DNA from: Bacteroidales bacterium
GTDB lineage: Bacteria > Bacteroidota > Bacteroidia > Bacteroidales > Tenuifilaceae
Length of the DNA: 64,000 nt
Assembly (NCBI GenBank): GCA_013141385.1
Contig: JABFRB010000010.1
Location: forward strand, 62,001 to 126,000
Reading direction: 5' to 3'
Part shown: piece after piece, positions 34,249 to 43,927 of the stretch
Numbering within the stretch: the stretch's first letter is position 1
How the letters are laid out: each line of letters begins with the position of its first letter
Position numbers and translations under genes: made by a program
The notes under the pieces: generated by a model
Databases searched by the model: none
The model's input: the letters and a program-made list of their open reading frames with translations, nothing else
What the model was told of the DNA's origin: nothing

Positions 34249-36183
34249 ATGATAGACCAACACACCGTAGATAGAATTATTACTGCAGCCGATATTACCG
34301 AGGTGGTTGGCGATTTTGTTACCCTAAAAAAGAGGGGTGTGAATTTTCTTGGGCTTTGCCCGTTCCATAATGAGAAAACCCCTTCGTTTACAGTTAGCCC
34401 TGCTAAAGGAATTTTCAAGTGCTTTGGTTGTGGGAAGGGTGGAAATTCCGTGAATTTTATCATGGAGCATGAGCACATGAGCTACGTTGAAGCGCTCAAG
34501 TTCCTTGCCCATAAATATCATATTGAGGTTGTTGAGAAGGAGGTTACTCCTGAAGATCTTCTTCAGCGTAACGAACGTGAGAGTTTAATGGTGGTTACCG
34601 CTTATGCACAGCGATATTTCGGCGATACCCTACATAAACACTCGGATGGAAAGACCATTGGTATGGCTTACTTCCGTGAGCGAAACTTCCGCGATGATAT
34701 CATCGAAAAATTTCAACTTGGATATTGTTTGGATCAACGTGATGCCTTTACTCGCACAGCAATTCGCGAAGGTTACAAACTCGATTATCTTGTTAAAACA
34801 GGGCTCACCGTTCTGCATAACGAGGATTCATTCGATAGATTTCAGGGGAGGGTAATGTTTCCCATTCACAGCGTAAGCGGCAGGGTTATTGCCTTTGGAG
34901 GGAGAATTCTTAAAACCGATAAGAAATTTGCTAAATACCTCAACAGCCCCGAAAGCGAAATTTACCATAAAAGTAATGTCCTATACGGTATTTTTCATGC
35001 TAAAAAGTCAATTACTCAGGAGAATAAATGCTTTTTGGTTGAGGGGTACACAGATGTAATATCGCTTCATCAGGCGGGAATTGAAAACGTGGTTGCCAGC
35101 TCGGGTACATCATTAACCATCGATCAGATTAAACTAATAAAACGCTTTACTCCCAATGTTACCATACTATACGATGGTGATGCAGCAGGTATCAAGGCTT
35201 CCTTAAGAGGGATTGATCTGGTGCTAGAGGAGGGATTAAATGTAAAAGTTGCCTTGCTCCCCGAAGGCGAAGACCCTGATAGTTATGCTCGCACACACAG
35301 CGCATCGGAGGTTCTAGATTTTATTGCTAAAAACGAAACGGATTTTATTGCCTTTAAAACCCGTCTACTTCTTGATGATGCAAAATCAGACCCTATTAAA
35401 CGTGCAGGTTTAATCAGTGATATTGTTAGATCAATTGCTGTTATCCCCGATAGCATTACCCGGTCAGTATATATCAAGGAGTGTAGCAATTTGCTTGATA
35501 TTCAAGAAAATGTACTTTATGCCGAGGTTGGGTCGAACCGAAGGAAAAAGATGGAGCAGGTTTTGGGAAAAATACCTGCCGAATCAGAGATTAAAACCAC
35601 ACCCCTTCCAGGTTTTGTTTCCAATATTTTTTGTGAGGAACAGGAGAAAGAGATTGTTTACTTCCTGCTTCGGCACGGGAATGTTGTTTTCTGGAAACCC
35701 GAACCAACTGATGAGAATCAGGACATTCCATCGGTTTCGATTGGTCAATATATTATAAACGAAATCCTAAACGATGATCTTGATTTTAAAAACCTTGTAT
35801 ATCAGAAAATATTTAACGATTATCTCACACAACTTGAAGCAAACCCCGAGGTCGATATTCATTACTTTGTAAATCATCCCGATAGCCAAATAGGACAGGT
35901 TACCGCCGATTTTCTTTCAAACCCTTACAGTTTGAGTAAAATATGGGTAAATCATGAAGATTTTTCTGAAGATGATGAAACCTTCCTACATCATGCGATA
36001 CCAAAATCTATACTCGTATTTAAACTTAAGGTGCTAAAAATTGCTGATAAGAAACTTCTGATGGAATTACCCAAACTAAACCCACAACAGGTTGAGGAGA
36101 CTAACAATATACTGACAAAAATAAGAGAGCTTAAAATAATCATAAATCAGATTTCTAAAGAATTGGATAGGAATTTGCTTTAA
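34249..36183 (+). CDS. dnaG: DNA primase
   Basis: A 644-residue replicative primase. The N-terminal CHC2 zinc finger has C37, H40, C58 and C61 (CPFHNEKTPSF...KCFGCGKGG). The catalytic core has ARTHSA-type and TOPRIM motifs (VEGYTDVISLHQAG, TILYDGDAAGIKASLRG). The C-terminal region (about 430-644) is the divergent helicase-interacting part. It makes RNA primers for DNA replication with DnaB. Start at ATG 34249, in a 241-bp gap after the divergent C45 gene. Full family length. Confidence 0.96.
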   Translation: MIDQHTVDRIITAADITEVVGDFVTLKKRGVNFLGLCPFHNEKTPSFTVSPAKGIFKCFGCGKGGNSVNFIMEHEHMSYVEALKFLAHKYHIEVVEKEVTPEDLLQRNERESLMVVTAYAQRYFGDTLHKHSDGKTIGMAYFRERNFRDDIIEKFQLGYCLDQRDAFTRTAIREGYKLDYLVKTGLTVLHNEDSFDRFQGRVMFPIHSVSGRVIAFGGRILKTDKKFAKYLNSPESEIYHKSNVLYGIFHAKKSITQENKCFLVEGYTDVISLHQAGIENVVASSGTSLTIDQIKLIKRFTPNVTILYDGDAAGIKASLRGIDLVLEEGLNVKVALLPEGEDPDSYARTHSASEVLDFIAKNETDFIAFKTRLLLDDAKSDPIKRAGLISDIVRSIAVIPDSITRSVYIKECSNLLDIQENVLYAEVGSNRRKKMEQVLGKIPAESEIKTTPLPGFVSNIFCEEQEKEIVYFLLRHGNVVFWKPEPTDENQDIPSVSIGQYIINEILNDDLDFKNLVYQKIFNDYLTQLEANPEVDIHYFVNHPDSQIGQVTADFLSNPYSLSKIWVNHEDFSEDDETFLHHAIPKSILVFKLKVLKIADKKLLMELPKLNPQQVEETNNILTKIRELKIIINQISKELDRNLL

Positions 36184-36339
36184 ATAAACACAATAATTAT
36201 TTAAATCATAGAGCCGATTTAAAACAACCCGGCCTTTTAATTGTTAATTTATTTGTGAATTATTACCTTTACCACTCATTAATTGCTATATTCGAACACT
36301 ATATTGATATCAAAATAATAACTCAAAACTATAAATCTG

Positions 36340-37164
36340 ATGAAAACTAATAAGTTCGATTTCGTAAAATTTTCGGCTCTCCTACTGGCTACAATCGTTG
36401 TTTTATTTGTTGTTAGTTGTAGAGGTAAGCAGGCAAAGGACGCTGAAAATACTTCTGGAACACAAAAAGAAAAAACATTTAAAAGTGTTACAAAGTATCC
36501 AATCCCGACGGCTTTTGAAGTTATTAAACTTTTAAACAATGCTGGTGCAAGCTACATTTTAAGTCTTAGTAATCCAGTTGAGAATGTTGATAAATACATT
36601 CCTACAAAAAGTAAAGCATTAAACCTTGGCATATATGGTGCGGATCTTAGCTATGCAAGTACCTATCAGATGAAACAAGAAACCATGAACTATCTTAAGG
36701 TTTCCAAAAAACTTATTGACGAACTTCAGATTACCTCTGCTTTCAATGTAGAATTCGCTCAACGTATCGATAAGAATATTGATAATAAGGATTCTCTAAT
36801 TCATATCATTTCTGACTCTTTTTACGACACTTACGAATTCCTTGTAAATAATGGAAAAGACAATACCTCATTACTTGTTATGGCTGGTAGTTGGGTTGAA
36901 GGACTTTACATTACAAGTCAAATTGCAATAATTAGCAAGAATAACGAGGATATGCTTAAAATTGTTGCCAACCAAAAAGATCCTCTAAATAAACTCCTTG
37001 AGTTGATGAAACCATATACCAACGATAAGGATATTACTGAAGTAGAAGAAGCCCTTAAACCACTTGCGGATATTTTTGCAACCATAGGTACTGAAAAACT
37101 CACAAAAGAGCAGTTTGATGAAATAACAAAAGCTGTTATTAAAGTTAGAACTGGGATTATTTAA
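36340..37164 (+). CDS. Conserved lipoprotein, unknown function
   Basis: A 274-residue lipoprotein with a signal segment (FSALLLATIVVLFVVSC) and a lipobox Cys at residue 27. The mature part is mostly helical (SVTKYPIPTAFEVIKLLNNAGASYILSLSNP, LNLGIYGADLSYASTYQMKQETMNYL, SWVEGLYITSQIAI). I recall similar lipoproteins in Bacteroidales but know no function. Single gene with a terminator just downstream. Confidence 0.75.
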   Translation: MKTNKFDFVKFSALLLATIVVLFVVSCRGKQAKDAENTSGTQKEKTFKSVTKYPIPTAFEVIKLLNNAGASYILSLSNPVENVDKYIPTKSKALNLGIYGADLSYASTYQMKQETMNYLKVSKKLIDELQITSAFNVEFAQRIDKNIDNKDSLIHIISDSFYDTYEFLVNNGKDNTSLLVMAGSWVEGLYITSQIAIISKNNEDMLKIVANQKDPLNKLLELMKPYTNDKDITEVEEALKPLADIFATIGTEKLTKEQFDEITKAVIKVRTGII

Positions 37165-37186
37165 TTCATACACACATAAGCATTTA

Positions 37187-37218
37187 AAGAGCTGTCTTCA
37201 AATAGGCAGCTCTTTTGT
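37187..37218 (+). terminator. Terminator after the lipoprotein gene
   Basis: A 10-bp stem with one G-T pair (AAGAGCTGTC at 37187-37196 with GGCAGCTCTT at 37205-37214) and a T-rich tail. Confidence 0.8.
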
Positions 37219-37325
37219 TTTACTAAAAGTTCTGATGAAAATCTATGATGAATGAAAAGTAGTATAATGTTTTCACAGTTATCTAAGAATCAAAAATTGA
37301 ATTTCAATGTCGCTTAGTTAAGTTA

Positions 37326-37520
37326 CAAGTCCGATAGGACTTGAATTTGAATAGCCCCCAATGAAATTGAGGGGAGTTGATAACGAATAACAATCCAACC
37401 CTGAAAAGGGTTGAGTGTGGTTCTAAGGTTAAATATTCAACCCTTTTCAGGGTTGGTGACTAAGCGACTTACCACCTCCGGTGTTACCGGAGGTTATTCA
37501 TATTCAAGCCCTTCGGGCTT
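37326..37520. repeat. Cluster of five or more short palindromes
   Basis: Within 200 bp there are several hairpins: CAAGTCC-gata-GGACTTG (37326-37343); a CCCC/GGGG stem (about 37354-37375); CAACCCT-GAAA-AGGGTTG (37396-37413), repeated inverted at 37438-37455 with a perfect match; ACCTCCGGT-gtt-ACCGGAGGT (37474-37494); and AAGCCC-ttc-GGGCTT (37506-37520). Such hairpin clusters occur as REP-like elements in Bacteroidota genomes. They fill the 469-bp gap before the ABC transporter gene. Confidence 0.8.
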
Positions 37521-37633
37521 AACTAAACAACATTGAATTGAATTTGGAAAATATGTACGTATTTATGTATTTAGGAATATCAATTCTATTTATTTATTCA
37601 TCTTTTCATATCTTAGTACGTTGATTTTATCGT

Positions 37634-40600
37634 ATGAGTGAATCCATTCTAAACGCGTTAATGCAGCTATTTGCCCTAATTGCCAACACCTCACAGGTTA
37701 CAGCAAAAGGGAAAAAAATTGTTGATGCATTTTTACGCCAACACCTTTCTCGTCGTTTAGCTTCCGAATACCTTGATCTTTTCGAAAACTATGTCGATTT
37801 TTTTAATCGCGATATTTCAACCTATGCAAATCAGGAAGAATCTGGTAAAGAGGCTTTAATAGAATACGTTCAAAGGGTTTGTACCCAACTAAGAAAAGGA
37901 TTACCACAAGCTGATAGAATTACTGTCTTTATTAAACTGCTGGAATACATTATCGAGGATAATAAAATTACCCCGCTCGAAAAAGATGTGGTAGATACCA
38001 TTGCAACCTGCTTTAATATTGATGAACAAGAGACCCAGAATATTGAATACTTTATTTTTCATAACGATTGCGAAGAAATTGACCCCTCATATCTCCTAAT
38101 AATTGAAAGCCACCCTAAGATTCGCGAGGATGTTCTTGAAGGGCTTTGGGTAGAGGAGAACATGCCCGAATGGCTTGAGGATTCACACAAATTATATAAC
38201 GAGAATATTGCTGGTCGGTTAACATTCCTATATATTCCCTCAACAGGAAGTTTCGTAATGCGTTACTATGGAAAAACCGAACTTTATCATGATGGTACTA
38301 CCATAATCCCAGGCAAAGCCTACATTATTGAGGTAGGCTCAATCATCAAAGGGCCTTCAATAACACCAATATATTTTAGCGATTTAACGGGTTGGCTCTT
38401 TAAATCAAAGAATCGACAGAAAATTGTATTTACAGCTGAAAATCTTGAATATTCTTTTAGGAATAGCACAAACGGTATTAAAAACTTCTGTTTTTCCGAA
38501 GAATCAGGCCAACTAATAGGTATTATGGGCGGTAGCGGTGTGGGTAAATCAACCCTACTCAACCTGTTAACCGGGAAGCTTACCCCAAAATCGGGTAGCG
38601 TATTAATTAATGGGTATGATATTCATACCGATAAAAGATCGGTTGAGGGTATTATCGGTTACGTACCACAGGATGATCTTTTGTTCGAAGATCTCACCGT
38701 TTACCAAAACCTTTACTATAATGCAAAACTCTGTTTTAGCAATTTTACTGAGTTTAAGATTAGGCAAACCGTAAAACGAGTACTAGATGATTTAGATCTA
38801 TGGGAAATTAGGGATTTAAGGGTTGGATCTCCATTAAATAAAATGATTAGCGGAGGTCAACGCAAGCGCTTAAACTTTGGACTAGAACTGATGCGTGAAC
38901 CCTCAATCCTGTTTGTTGACGAACCAACAAGCGGGCTCTCATCTAGCGATTCTGTAATGGTGATGAACCTTTTAAAGCAGCAGGCAAACAATGGTCGCTT
39001 GGTTATCGTTAACATTCATCAACCATCATCTAAAGTATTCAAGCTTTTCGATAAACTCTGGGTTCTTGACAAAGGAGGTTACCCAATTTACCAAGGTAAT
39101 CCTATTGATGGCATTGTATACTTTAAAACCATGAACACTCAGGCTAATGCATCAGAGAGTGGGTGTTTTCAGTGTGGAAGTATAAATCCTGATCAAATCC
39201 TTGAAATAGTGGAGGCAAGGATTGTAGATGAAAACGGTAAGCACACTAATATGCGCCAAAAAAGCCCCGATGAATGGAATGGGCTATACAACAATAATCT
39301 CCAAAACAACCTTAAATCGAAGGATCATAAAGATATTTTACCCAAAAACTTTTTTAATATACCTAATATAGAAGTTCAGTTTAAAATCTTTACAACTCGA
39401 AATATCCTTTCAAAGATTAGTAATAAGCAGTACGTACTTATAAATTTAATTGAAGCCCCTTTACTCGCCTTCATTCTAGCGTATTTTACAAAATATATTC
39501 CTGGAAAGGAATACATTCTGGCCGATAATAAAAACCTGCCTGCTTACCTATTCATGAGCGTTGTGGTAGCACTTTTTATTGGACTTACCGTTAGCGCCGA
39601 AGAAATAATCAGCGATAGAAAAATATTAGAACGCGAGTCGTTCCTAAACTTAAGCCGCTTCAGCTACCTTAATGCTAAGGTTTTTTACCTATTTGCCCTA
39701 TCCGCAATTCAGATGCTGATGTTTGTTTTAATCGGTAATTATGTTCTTGAGATTAAAGGGATGACTTTAGCTTACTGGCTTGTACTCTTTTCAACATCCT
39801 GTCTGGCTAACATGGTGGGCCTAAATATAAGTTCGGGGCTTAACTCAATTGTCTCAATTTACATCAGCATTCCATTCATTCTTGTTCCCCAACTGCTTCT
39901 GAGTGGCACTATTGTTCAATTCGATAATCTCCACCCATCGTTAACACAAAAGGTTTACGTACCAATAGTTGGAGATATTATGGCCTCTCGGTGGGCTTTT
40001 GAGGCTCTTGCCGTTGAACAATTTCAGGGTAATCGATTTGAAAAACTTTTTTTCGACCAAGAATTGATCATGAGCGAATCCTATTTTCGCACAGCATTTC
40101 TTATTCCAAGGCTTCAATACAAACTTGAGGAGTGCAATCGACTCGAAGATGAGGGTAAAAAGAATGATCCCAAATTTATCAGCGACCTAAATATTATATT
40201 CAACGAAATACAAATCCTTCAAAAATCGGCACAATTACCTCCTTTTGATAATATACAAAAGCTAAACAGCGCTGGTTTTAACAATCAAATCTCCGAAGAA
40301 ACCAATGGGTATTTAAGATTTATTAAGGGTCAATTTTCAGAACTTAGCTCCGTAGCCGGACAGAAAAAAGATTTTACCTATAGAAAATTAGTAGATAGTT
40401 TATCCGCTGAAGGTGTATTTAAACTTAAGCAAAAGAATTATAATAAGGCTCTTGCCGATTGGGTTTTAAATACAAACGAAGTAACAAAATACCTTGAAAC
40501 CGACAACCGAATAATTCAAAAGCACGAACCAGTATTTATGCTTCCGAATCATCCATGGGGAAGAGCACATTTTTATGCTCCAATGAAGTATTTCAATGGA

Positions 40601-40756
40601 CAATATGTGAAAACTCTTTGGTTCAACCTTGCAATAATATGGCTTTTTTCATTACTCCTATTCATTTCCCTTCAGGTTGATTTATTACGAAGAGTAATTT
40701 CCTATTTTGAGACCCTCCGTTTAACCCGATTGCTACAAAAAGAAATAAGAAGATAA
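37634..40756 (+). CDS. ABCG-like ABC transporter with TerB-like N-terminal domain
   Basis: A 1040-residue single-chain half transporter. The N-terminus (about 1-160) is helical and TerB-like (VFIKLLEYIIEDNKITPLEKDVVDTIATCF). A small beta domain follows (about 190-250, GRLTFLYIPSTGSFVMRYYGK). The ATPase comes next: Walker A GGSGVGKST at about 299-307, signature ISGGQRKR, Walker B LFVDEPTSGLSS, and H-loop NIHQPSS, an ABCG-type order. The ABC-2 membrane domain (about 600-1035) has about six helices split by a long soluble loop (about 800-990). The substrate is unknown; membrane-lipid or multidrug export is possible. Confidence 0.85.
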   Translation: MSESILNALMQLFALIANTSQVTAKGKKIVDAFLRQHLSRRLASEYLDLFENYVDFFNRDISTYANQEESGKEALIEYVQRVCTQLRKGLPQADRITVFIKLLEYIIEDNKITPLEKDVVDTIATCFNIDEQETQNIEYFIFHNDCEEIDPSYLLIIESHPKIREDVLEGLWVEENMPEWLEDSHKLYNENIAGRLTFLYIPSTGSFVMRYYGKTELYHDGTTIIPGKAYIIEVGSIIKGPSITPIYFSDLTGWLFKSKNRQKIVFTAENLEYSFRNSTNGIKNFCFSEESGQLIGIMGGSGVGKSTLLNLLTGKLTPKSGSVLINGYDIHTDKRSVEGIIGYVPQDDLLFEDLTVYQNLYYNAKLCFSNFTEFKIRQTVKRVLDDLDLWEIRDLRVGSPLNKMISGGQRKRLNFGLELMREPSILFVDEPTSGLSSSDSVMVMNLLKQQANNGRLVIVNIHQPSSKVFKLFDKLWVLDKGGYPIYQGNPIDGIVYFKTMNTQANASESGCFQCGSINPDQILEIVEARIVDENGKHTNMRQKSPDEWNGLYNNNLQNNLKSKDHKDILPKNFFNIPNIEVQFKIFTTRNILSKISNKQYVLINLIEAPLLAFILAYFTKYIPGKEYILADNKNLPAYLFMSVVVALFIGLTVSAEEIISDRKILERESFLNLSRFSYLNAKVFYLFALSAIQMLMFVLIGNYVLEIKGMTLAYWLVLFSTSCLANMVGLNISSGLNSIVSIYISIPFILVPQLLLSGTIVQFDNLHPSLTQKVYVPIVGDIMASRWAFEALAVEQFQGNRFEKLFFDQELIMSESYFRTAFLIPRLQYKLEECNRLEDEGKKNDPKFISDLNIIFNEIQILQKSAQLPPFDNIQKLNSAGFNNQISEETNGYLRFIKGQFSELSSVAGQKKDFTYRKLVDSLSAEGVFKLKQKNYNKALADWVLNTNEVTKYLETDNRIIQKHEPVFMLPNHPWGRAHFYAPMKYFNGQYVKTLWFNLAIIWLFSLLLFISLQVDLLRRVISYFETLRLTRLLQKEIRR

Positions 40757-40783
40757 ACCAACAATTATACTTTTGAAGAGCGT

Positions 40784-41182
40784 TTATTCCCCTTTCTTAA
40801 GGAATTCAATTATTGATTTTAGATTCTCGAGATTATCCTGTTGAAGTTCAAGTTGTTCTACTTGTTCCTGTAACTCGATTAAATAATTTTTATCTACGCT
40901 CTTTTGAAGTGGTATCCCACTATTTCTGGAAATACGATTAGGAGAGAATTTTGATATTTCATCCGGCTTATCAATAAACATTGCTCCCTCTCCTTCGCAT
41001 AACCAAAGGGGATTTATCCGAAATCTCCGGATAAGGTTTTTAAGAAGCACTGCCGAGATACCAGCCTTACCCCTTTCAACATCAGAATAAGAACCCTGCT
41101 TAATATCAAGAGCATCAGAAAATTCTCGCTGTGTAAGTTCAAGCGATTTGCGAATTTCCTTTAATCTTTCATTCTCCGACAT
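40784..41182 (-). CDS. CI-like XRE family regulator
   Basis: A 132-residue protein: N-terminal XRE helix-turn-helix (LKEIRKSLELTQREFSDALDIKQGSYSDVERGKAGIS), then the CI-repressor-type segment RFRINPLWLCEGEGAMF, and a C-terminal coiled coil (LIELQEQVEQLELQQDNLENLKSIIEFL) in place of the usual peptidase domain. The same layout recurs in the gene at 43928-44398. It lies convergent with the ABC transporter and divergent from the multi-PAS gene, and may control the latter. A TATTTTTG box (41220-41227, minus strand) is a possible -7 element. Confidence 0.85.
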   Translation of the reverse strand: MSENERLKEIRKSLELTQREFSDALDIKQGSYSDVERGKAGISAVLLKNLIRRFRINPLWLCEGEGAMFIDKPDEISKFSPNRISRNSGIPLQKSVDKNYLIELQEQVEQLELQQDNLENLKSIIEFLKKGE

Positions 41183-41312
41183 GTATTCTCTTTTTTTTAT
41201 TAAGTACTGATCAAAAAAACAAAAATAATAGATAATTATAAAATCTTTTGGAAATATACTTAAAATTTCAACAATTTAGTAAATTAGGCGTCTGATTTTG
41301 AAAAGTTTTAAA

Positions 41313-43835
41313 ATGAACCCTGGCAAGAAAAAAGTGGAAAAAGTAAAGCGTTTTTCTAATCTAATTAAGGAAAACACAAAACTACTTGACCTATTGCTAA
41401 AGTCCATCCTAGATGGTAGCGAACAACTTTTGGTTGTAATTGCTGATAATATGGTTGTTTTCGCGAACCGAAGAGCAATTATACGTTTTGGTTTTACTTC
41501 AAAAGAACTGTCCACTAAAACAATAGATGAACTATTTACGACCAACCAGCAAGCCCCTTTTCGCAATTTTTTGGCAATAGCCGTAACCATGCGAAAACCC
41601 TCTTCGGAGCAGCTATTGGTGAAAATTGGATCAAAAAGTGGATCCGATACTTGGTATGTTCCCCGCATAAAAAGGTGCATTTGGAAGGGAAAGTCCTCAT
41701 TGCTGATGATGCTTGCTGATATTGACAAAGCCGAAGAAAAAACAGATTTTTTGCCTAAAGGCGAAGATGCTCGACTTCAATTAGCGTTAAAAGGTACAGA
41801 ACAGGGTGTATGGGAGTTTAATTTTCGATCAAATGAAACTTACATAAGCGAGGATTCATTCACTCTTTTAGGTTACAAGCCCAATGAGTTTAAAGCCACC
41901 TATGAAAAATGGTTATCCTTAATCCATCCTGATTATGCCTCATCATTTGAAAATTTGGAGAGTAATATAAAGAAAGGCAATCAGAGTAACTTCCAACAAG
42001 AGTACCTTGCCTTATCCAAAAAAGGAGTCTATGTTTGGCTTTGGTGTATTGGTCGCGTGGTTGAATGGGATAAAATGGGAGTTCCCGTTCGTATGGTTGG
42101 AGTAAATATGAATATTGATGAAAAAAAGAGGATTGAGGTTGAAAAGAACGAGAATCGAAAAACCCTAGAAGGATTAATTTCTAATACTCACGATGGCTTA
42201 ATTATTATTGATCAGAATGGAATAATAAAAGAATGGAATCCTGCTCAAGAAAAAATAACCTTAATTAAGCGTAGTCAGGCAATTGGTTACTACCTATGGG
42301 ATGTACAAGGCCAAATTACTTTGGGTACTCATGGCTTGAATTCATATCTCAAGACTTTTAAGGATGTTTTCGACAAAATTTCGCATACCGGAATCAATCC
42401 TTTGGAGGGAAAAACACTCGAAACCCAACTCACCCTATATAATGGTGAAAGAAAAATTATTCAAAATACTATCTTTTCAATATCAACAAGTGCTGGGAAA
42501 AAAATAGCAATAACAGTAAAGGATATCACAGAAAGCCAAACATCTCGAATTAAATTAGAGAAAAGTGATGAACGTTTAAAATTAGCACTGAATGCAGGCA
42601 GGGTTGGTATTTGGGATGTTGATGTTGAAACTGGTGAAAAATACTACTCCCCAATGGCCTTTCAGCTACTTGGCTATCGTCCTTGGGAAATTGAACCGAA
42701 TGGAGATGTGTTGATTGGTATGATTCACCCAGATGATAAGGAAGCCACCGTATCTAAAGTTGAGAAATTTCAAAAATCTGGAGATACCCTTGATCTTGTT
42801 TTTAGAATTCAAAAAAAAGATGGTAACCATATCTGGATTCATTCAAAAAATAAAGCCATACGAAATACTGTGGGAAAAATATTAAGGCTCACTGGGACAA
42901 TTACCGATATTACTTTCCAAAAAAATGTGGAAATGGAGCATATCCTTCACCGCGAAGAACTTTTAAGAAACCTAGCTCTCAACGAACTTCTCTCTGAAAT
43001 ATCCTACACACTAAATACAAACGAATACTTCAAAATAAAAATCAACGAAGTATTAACAAAACTAGGGTTTTTCACAAATGCTAGTCGTATTTATATTCTA
43101 GAAAATAGCCCTGATCAAAAAACTACATCTAATACCTTTGAGTGGTGTAACGAAGACATTGAACCTCAAATAGAAAACCTCCAAAAGATACCGCTTGATA
43201 TGATCCTTGAGTGGATTGAAGGAAAAGAGGTTTACTTCTCAAATGATTTGCTTCGGGACATGCCCTCGGATCTTTCAGAAATGATGATCTCACAAGGTAG
43301 TAAGTCATGTTTAATGTTCCCTATTCAGGTGGAGTATAATCTCATTGGATTCCTTGGCTTTGATGAGTATAACGAACCAAAGGAATGGGACAAAATGGAA
43401 GTAGAACTTCTAAAAACTATAGCGAATCTAATATCATTCTCATATGAAAGAGAGAGGGCTCATGTACAATTGGTTAGAAACGAGCATCGTTTTCATGAAC
43501 TTACCGATATGCTCCCTCATATTATATTCGAAATAACATTAACTGGTCGGATAGAATTCCTAAATCAAACGGGTTGTAACTTCTTTAAAGTCAACAAAGA
43601 TGATGTTTCTAAAGGAATAATGATTCAAACACTTTTCCCCGAAACTGAAATATTCTTAATGAGCGTTCTGCGAAACCGCTTGGTTAATAAGCAATGTATG
43701 GATCCTGTTCGCTTAGATGTAAATCCATTAAACAGAAATAGGAAAATACTTCATATTTGGGCTACCCCAAAATGTCATGATTCCAGATTGGTCGGATTTT
43801 CAGGGATAGCCCTGCTGGATGGTGAGGGAGTCTAA
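41313..43835 (+). CDS. Multi-PAS/GAF sensor protein without output domain
   Basis: A 840-residue soluble protein from ATG 41313. Domains in order: PAS (about 20-130, LLVVIADNMVVFANRRAIIRFGFTSKEL), PAS_3 (about 145-270, GVWEFNFRSNETYISEDSFTLLGYKPNEF), PAS (about 280-410, DGLIIIDQNGIIKEWNPAQEKI), PAS_3 (about 415-540, GIWDVDVETGEKYYSPMAFQLLGYRPWEI), GAF (about 555-715) and PAS (about 725-835). It stops right after the last PAS with no kinase, GGDEF, STAS or HTH domain, and no such domain follows in any frame before 43928. It is either a ligand-sensing adaptor or a kinase that lost its transmitter. Confidence 0.85.
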   Translation: MNPGKKKVEKVKRFSNLIKENTKLLDLLLKSILDGSEQLLVVIADNMVVFANRRAIIRFGFTSKELSTKTIDELFTTNQQAPFRNFLAIAVTMRKPSSEQLLVKIGSKSGSDTWYVPRIKRCIWKGKSSLLMMLADIDKAEEKTDFLPKGEDARLQLALKGTEQGVWEFNFRSNETYISEDSFTLLGYKPNEFKATYEKWLSLIHPDYASSFENLESNIKKGNQSNFQQEYLALSKKGVYVWLWCIGRVVEWDKMGVPVRMVGVNMNIDEKKRIEVEKNENRKTLEGLISNTHDGLIIIDQNGIIKEWNPAQEKITLIKRSQAIGYYLWDVQGQITLGTHGLNSYLKTFKDVFDKISHTGINPLEGKTLETQLTLYNGERKIIQNTIFSISTSAGKKIAITVKDITESQTSRIKLEKSDERLKLALNAGRVGIWDVDVETGEKYYSPMAFQLLGYRPWEIEPNGDVLIGMIHPDDKEATVSKVEKFQKSGDTLDLVFRIQKKDGNHIWIHSKNKAIRNTVGKILRLTGTITDITFQKNVEMEHILHREELLRNLALNELLSEISYTLNTNEYFKIKINEVLTKLGFFTNASRIYILENSPDQKTTSNTFEWCNEDIEPQIENLQKIPLDMILEWIEGKEVYFSNDLLRDMPSDLSEMMISQGSKSCLMFPIQVEYNLIGFLGFDEYNEPKEWDKMEVELLKTIANLISFSYERERAHVQLVRNEHRFHELTDMLPHIIFEITLTGRIEFLNQTGCNFFKVNKDDVSKGIMIQTLFPETEIFLMSVLRNRLVNKQCMDPVRLDVNPLNRNRKILHIWATPKCHDSRLVGFSGIALLDGEGV

Positions 43836-43927
43836 ACTCTCCTTTTGAAGTAAAATTACGGAAAAGATTATTTATTAAGGTAGAGCAACCTTATAAGTAT
43901 CATTTAACTGATTTCTAATAAGTTTAA

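Noticed and set aside
37326-37520. CRISPR-like repeats
   Set aside because: The hairpins differ from one another, spacing is irregular, and no cas genes are in the window.
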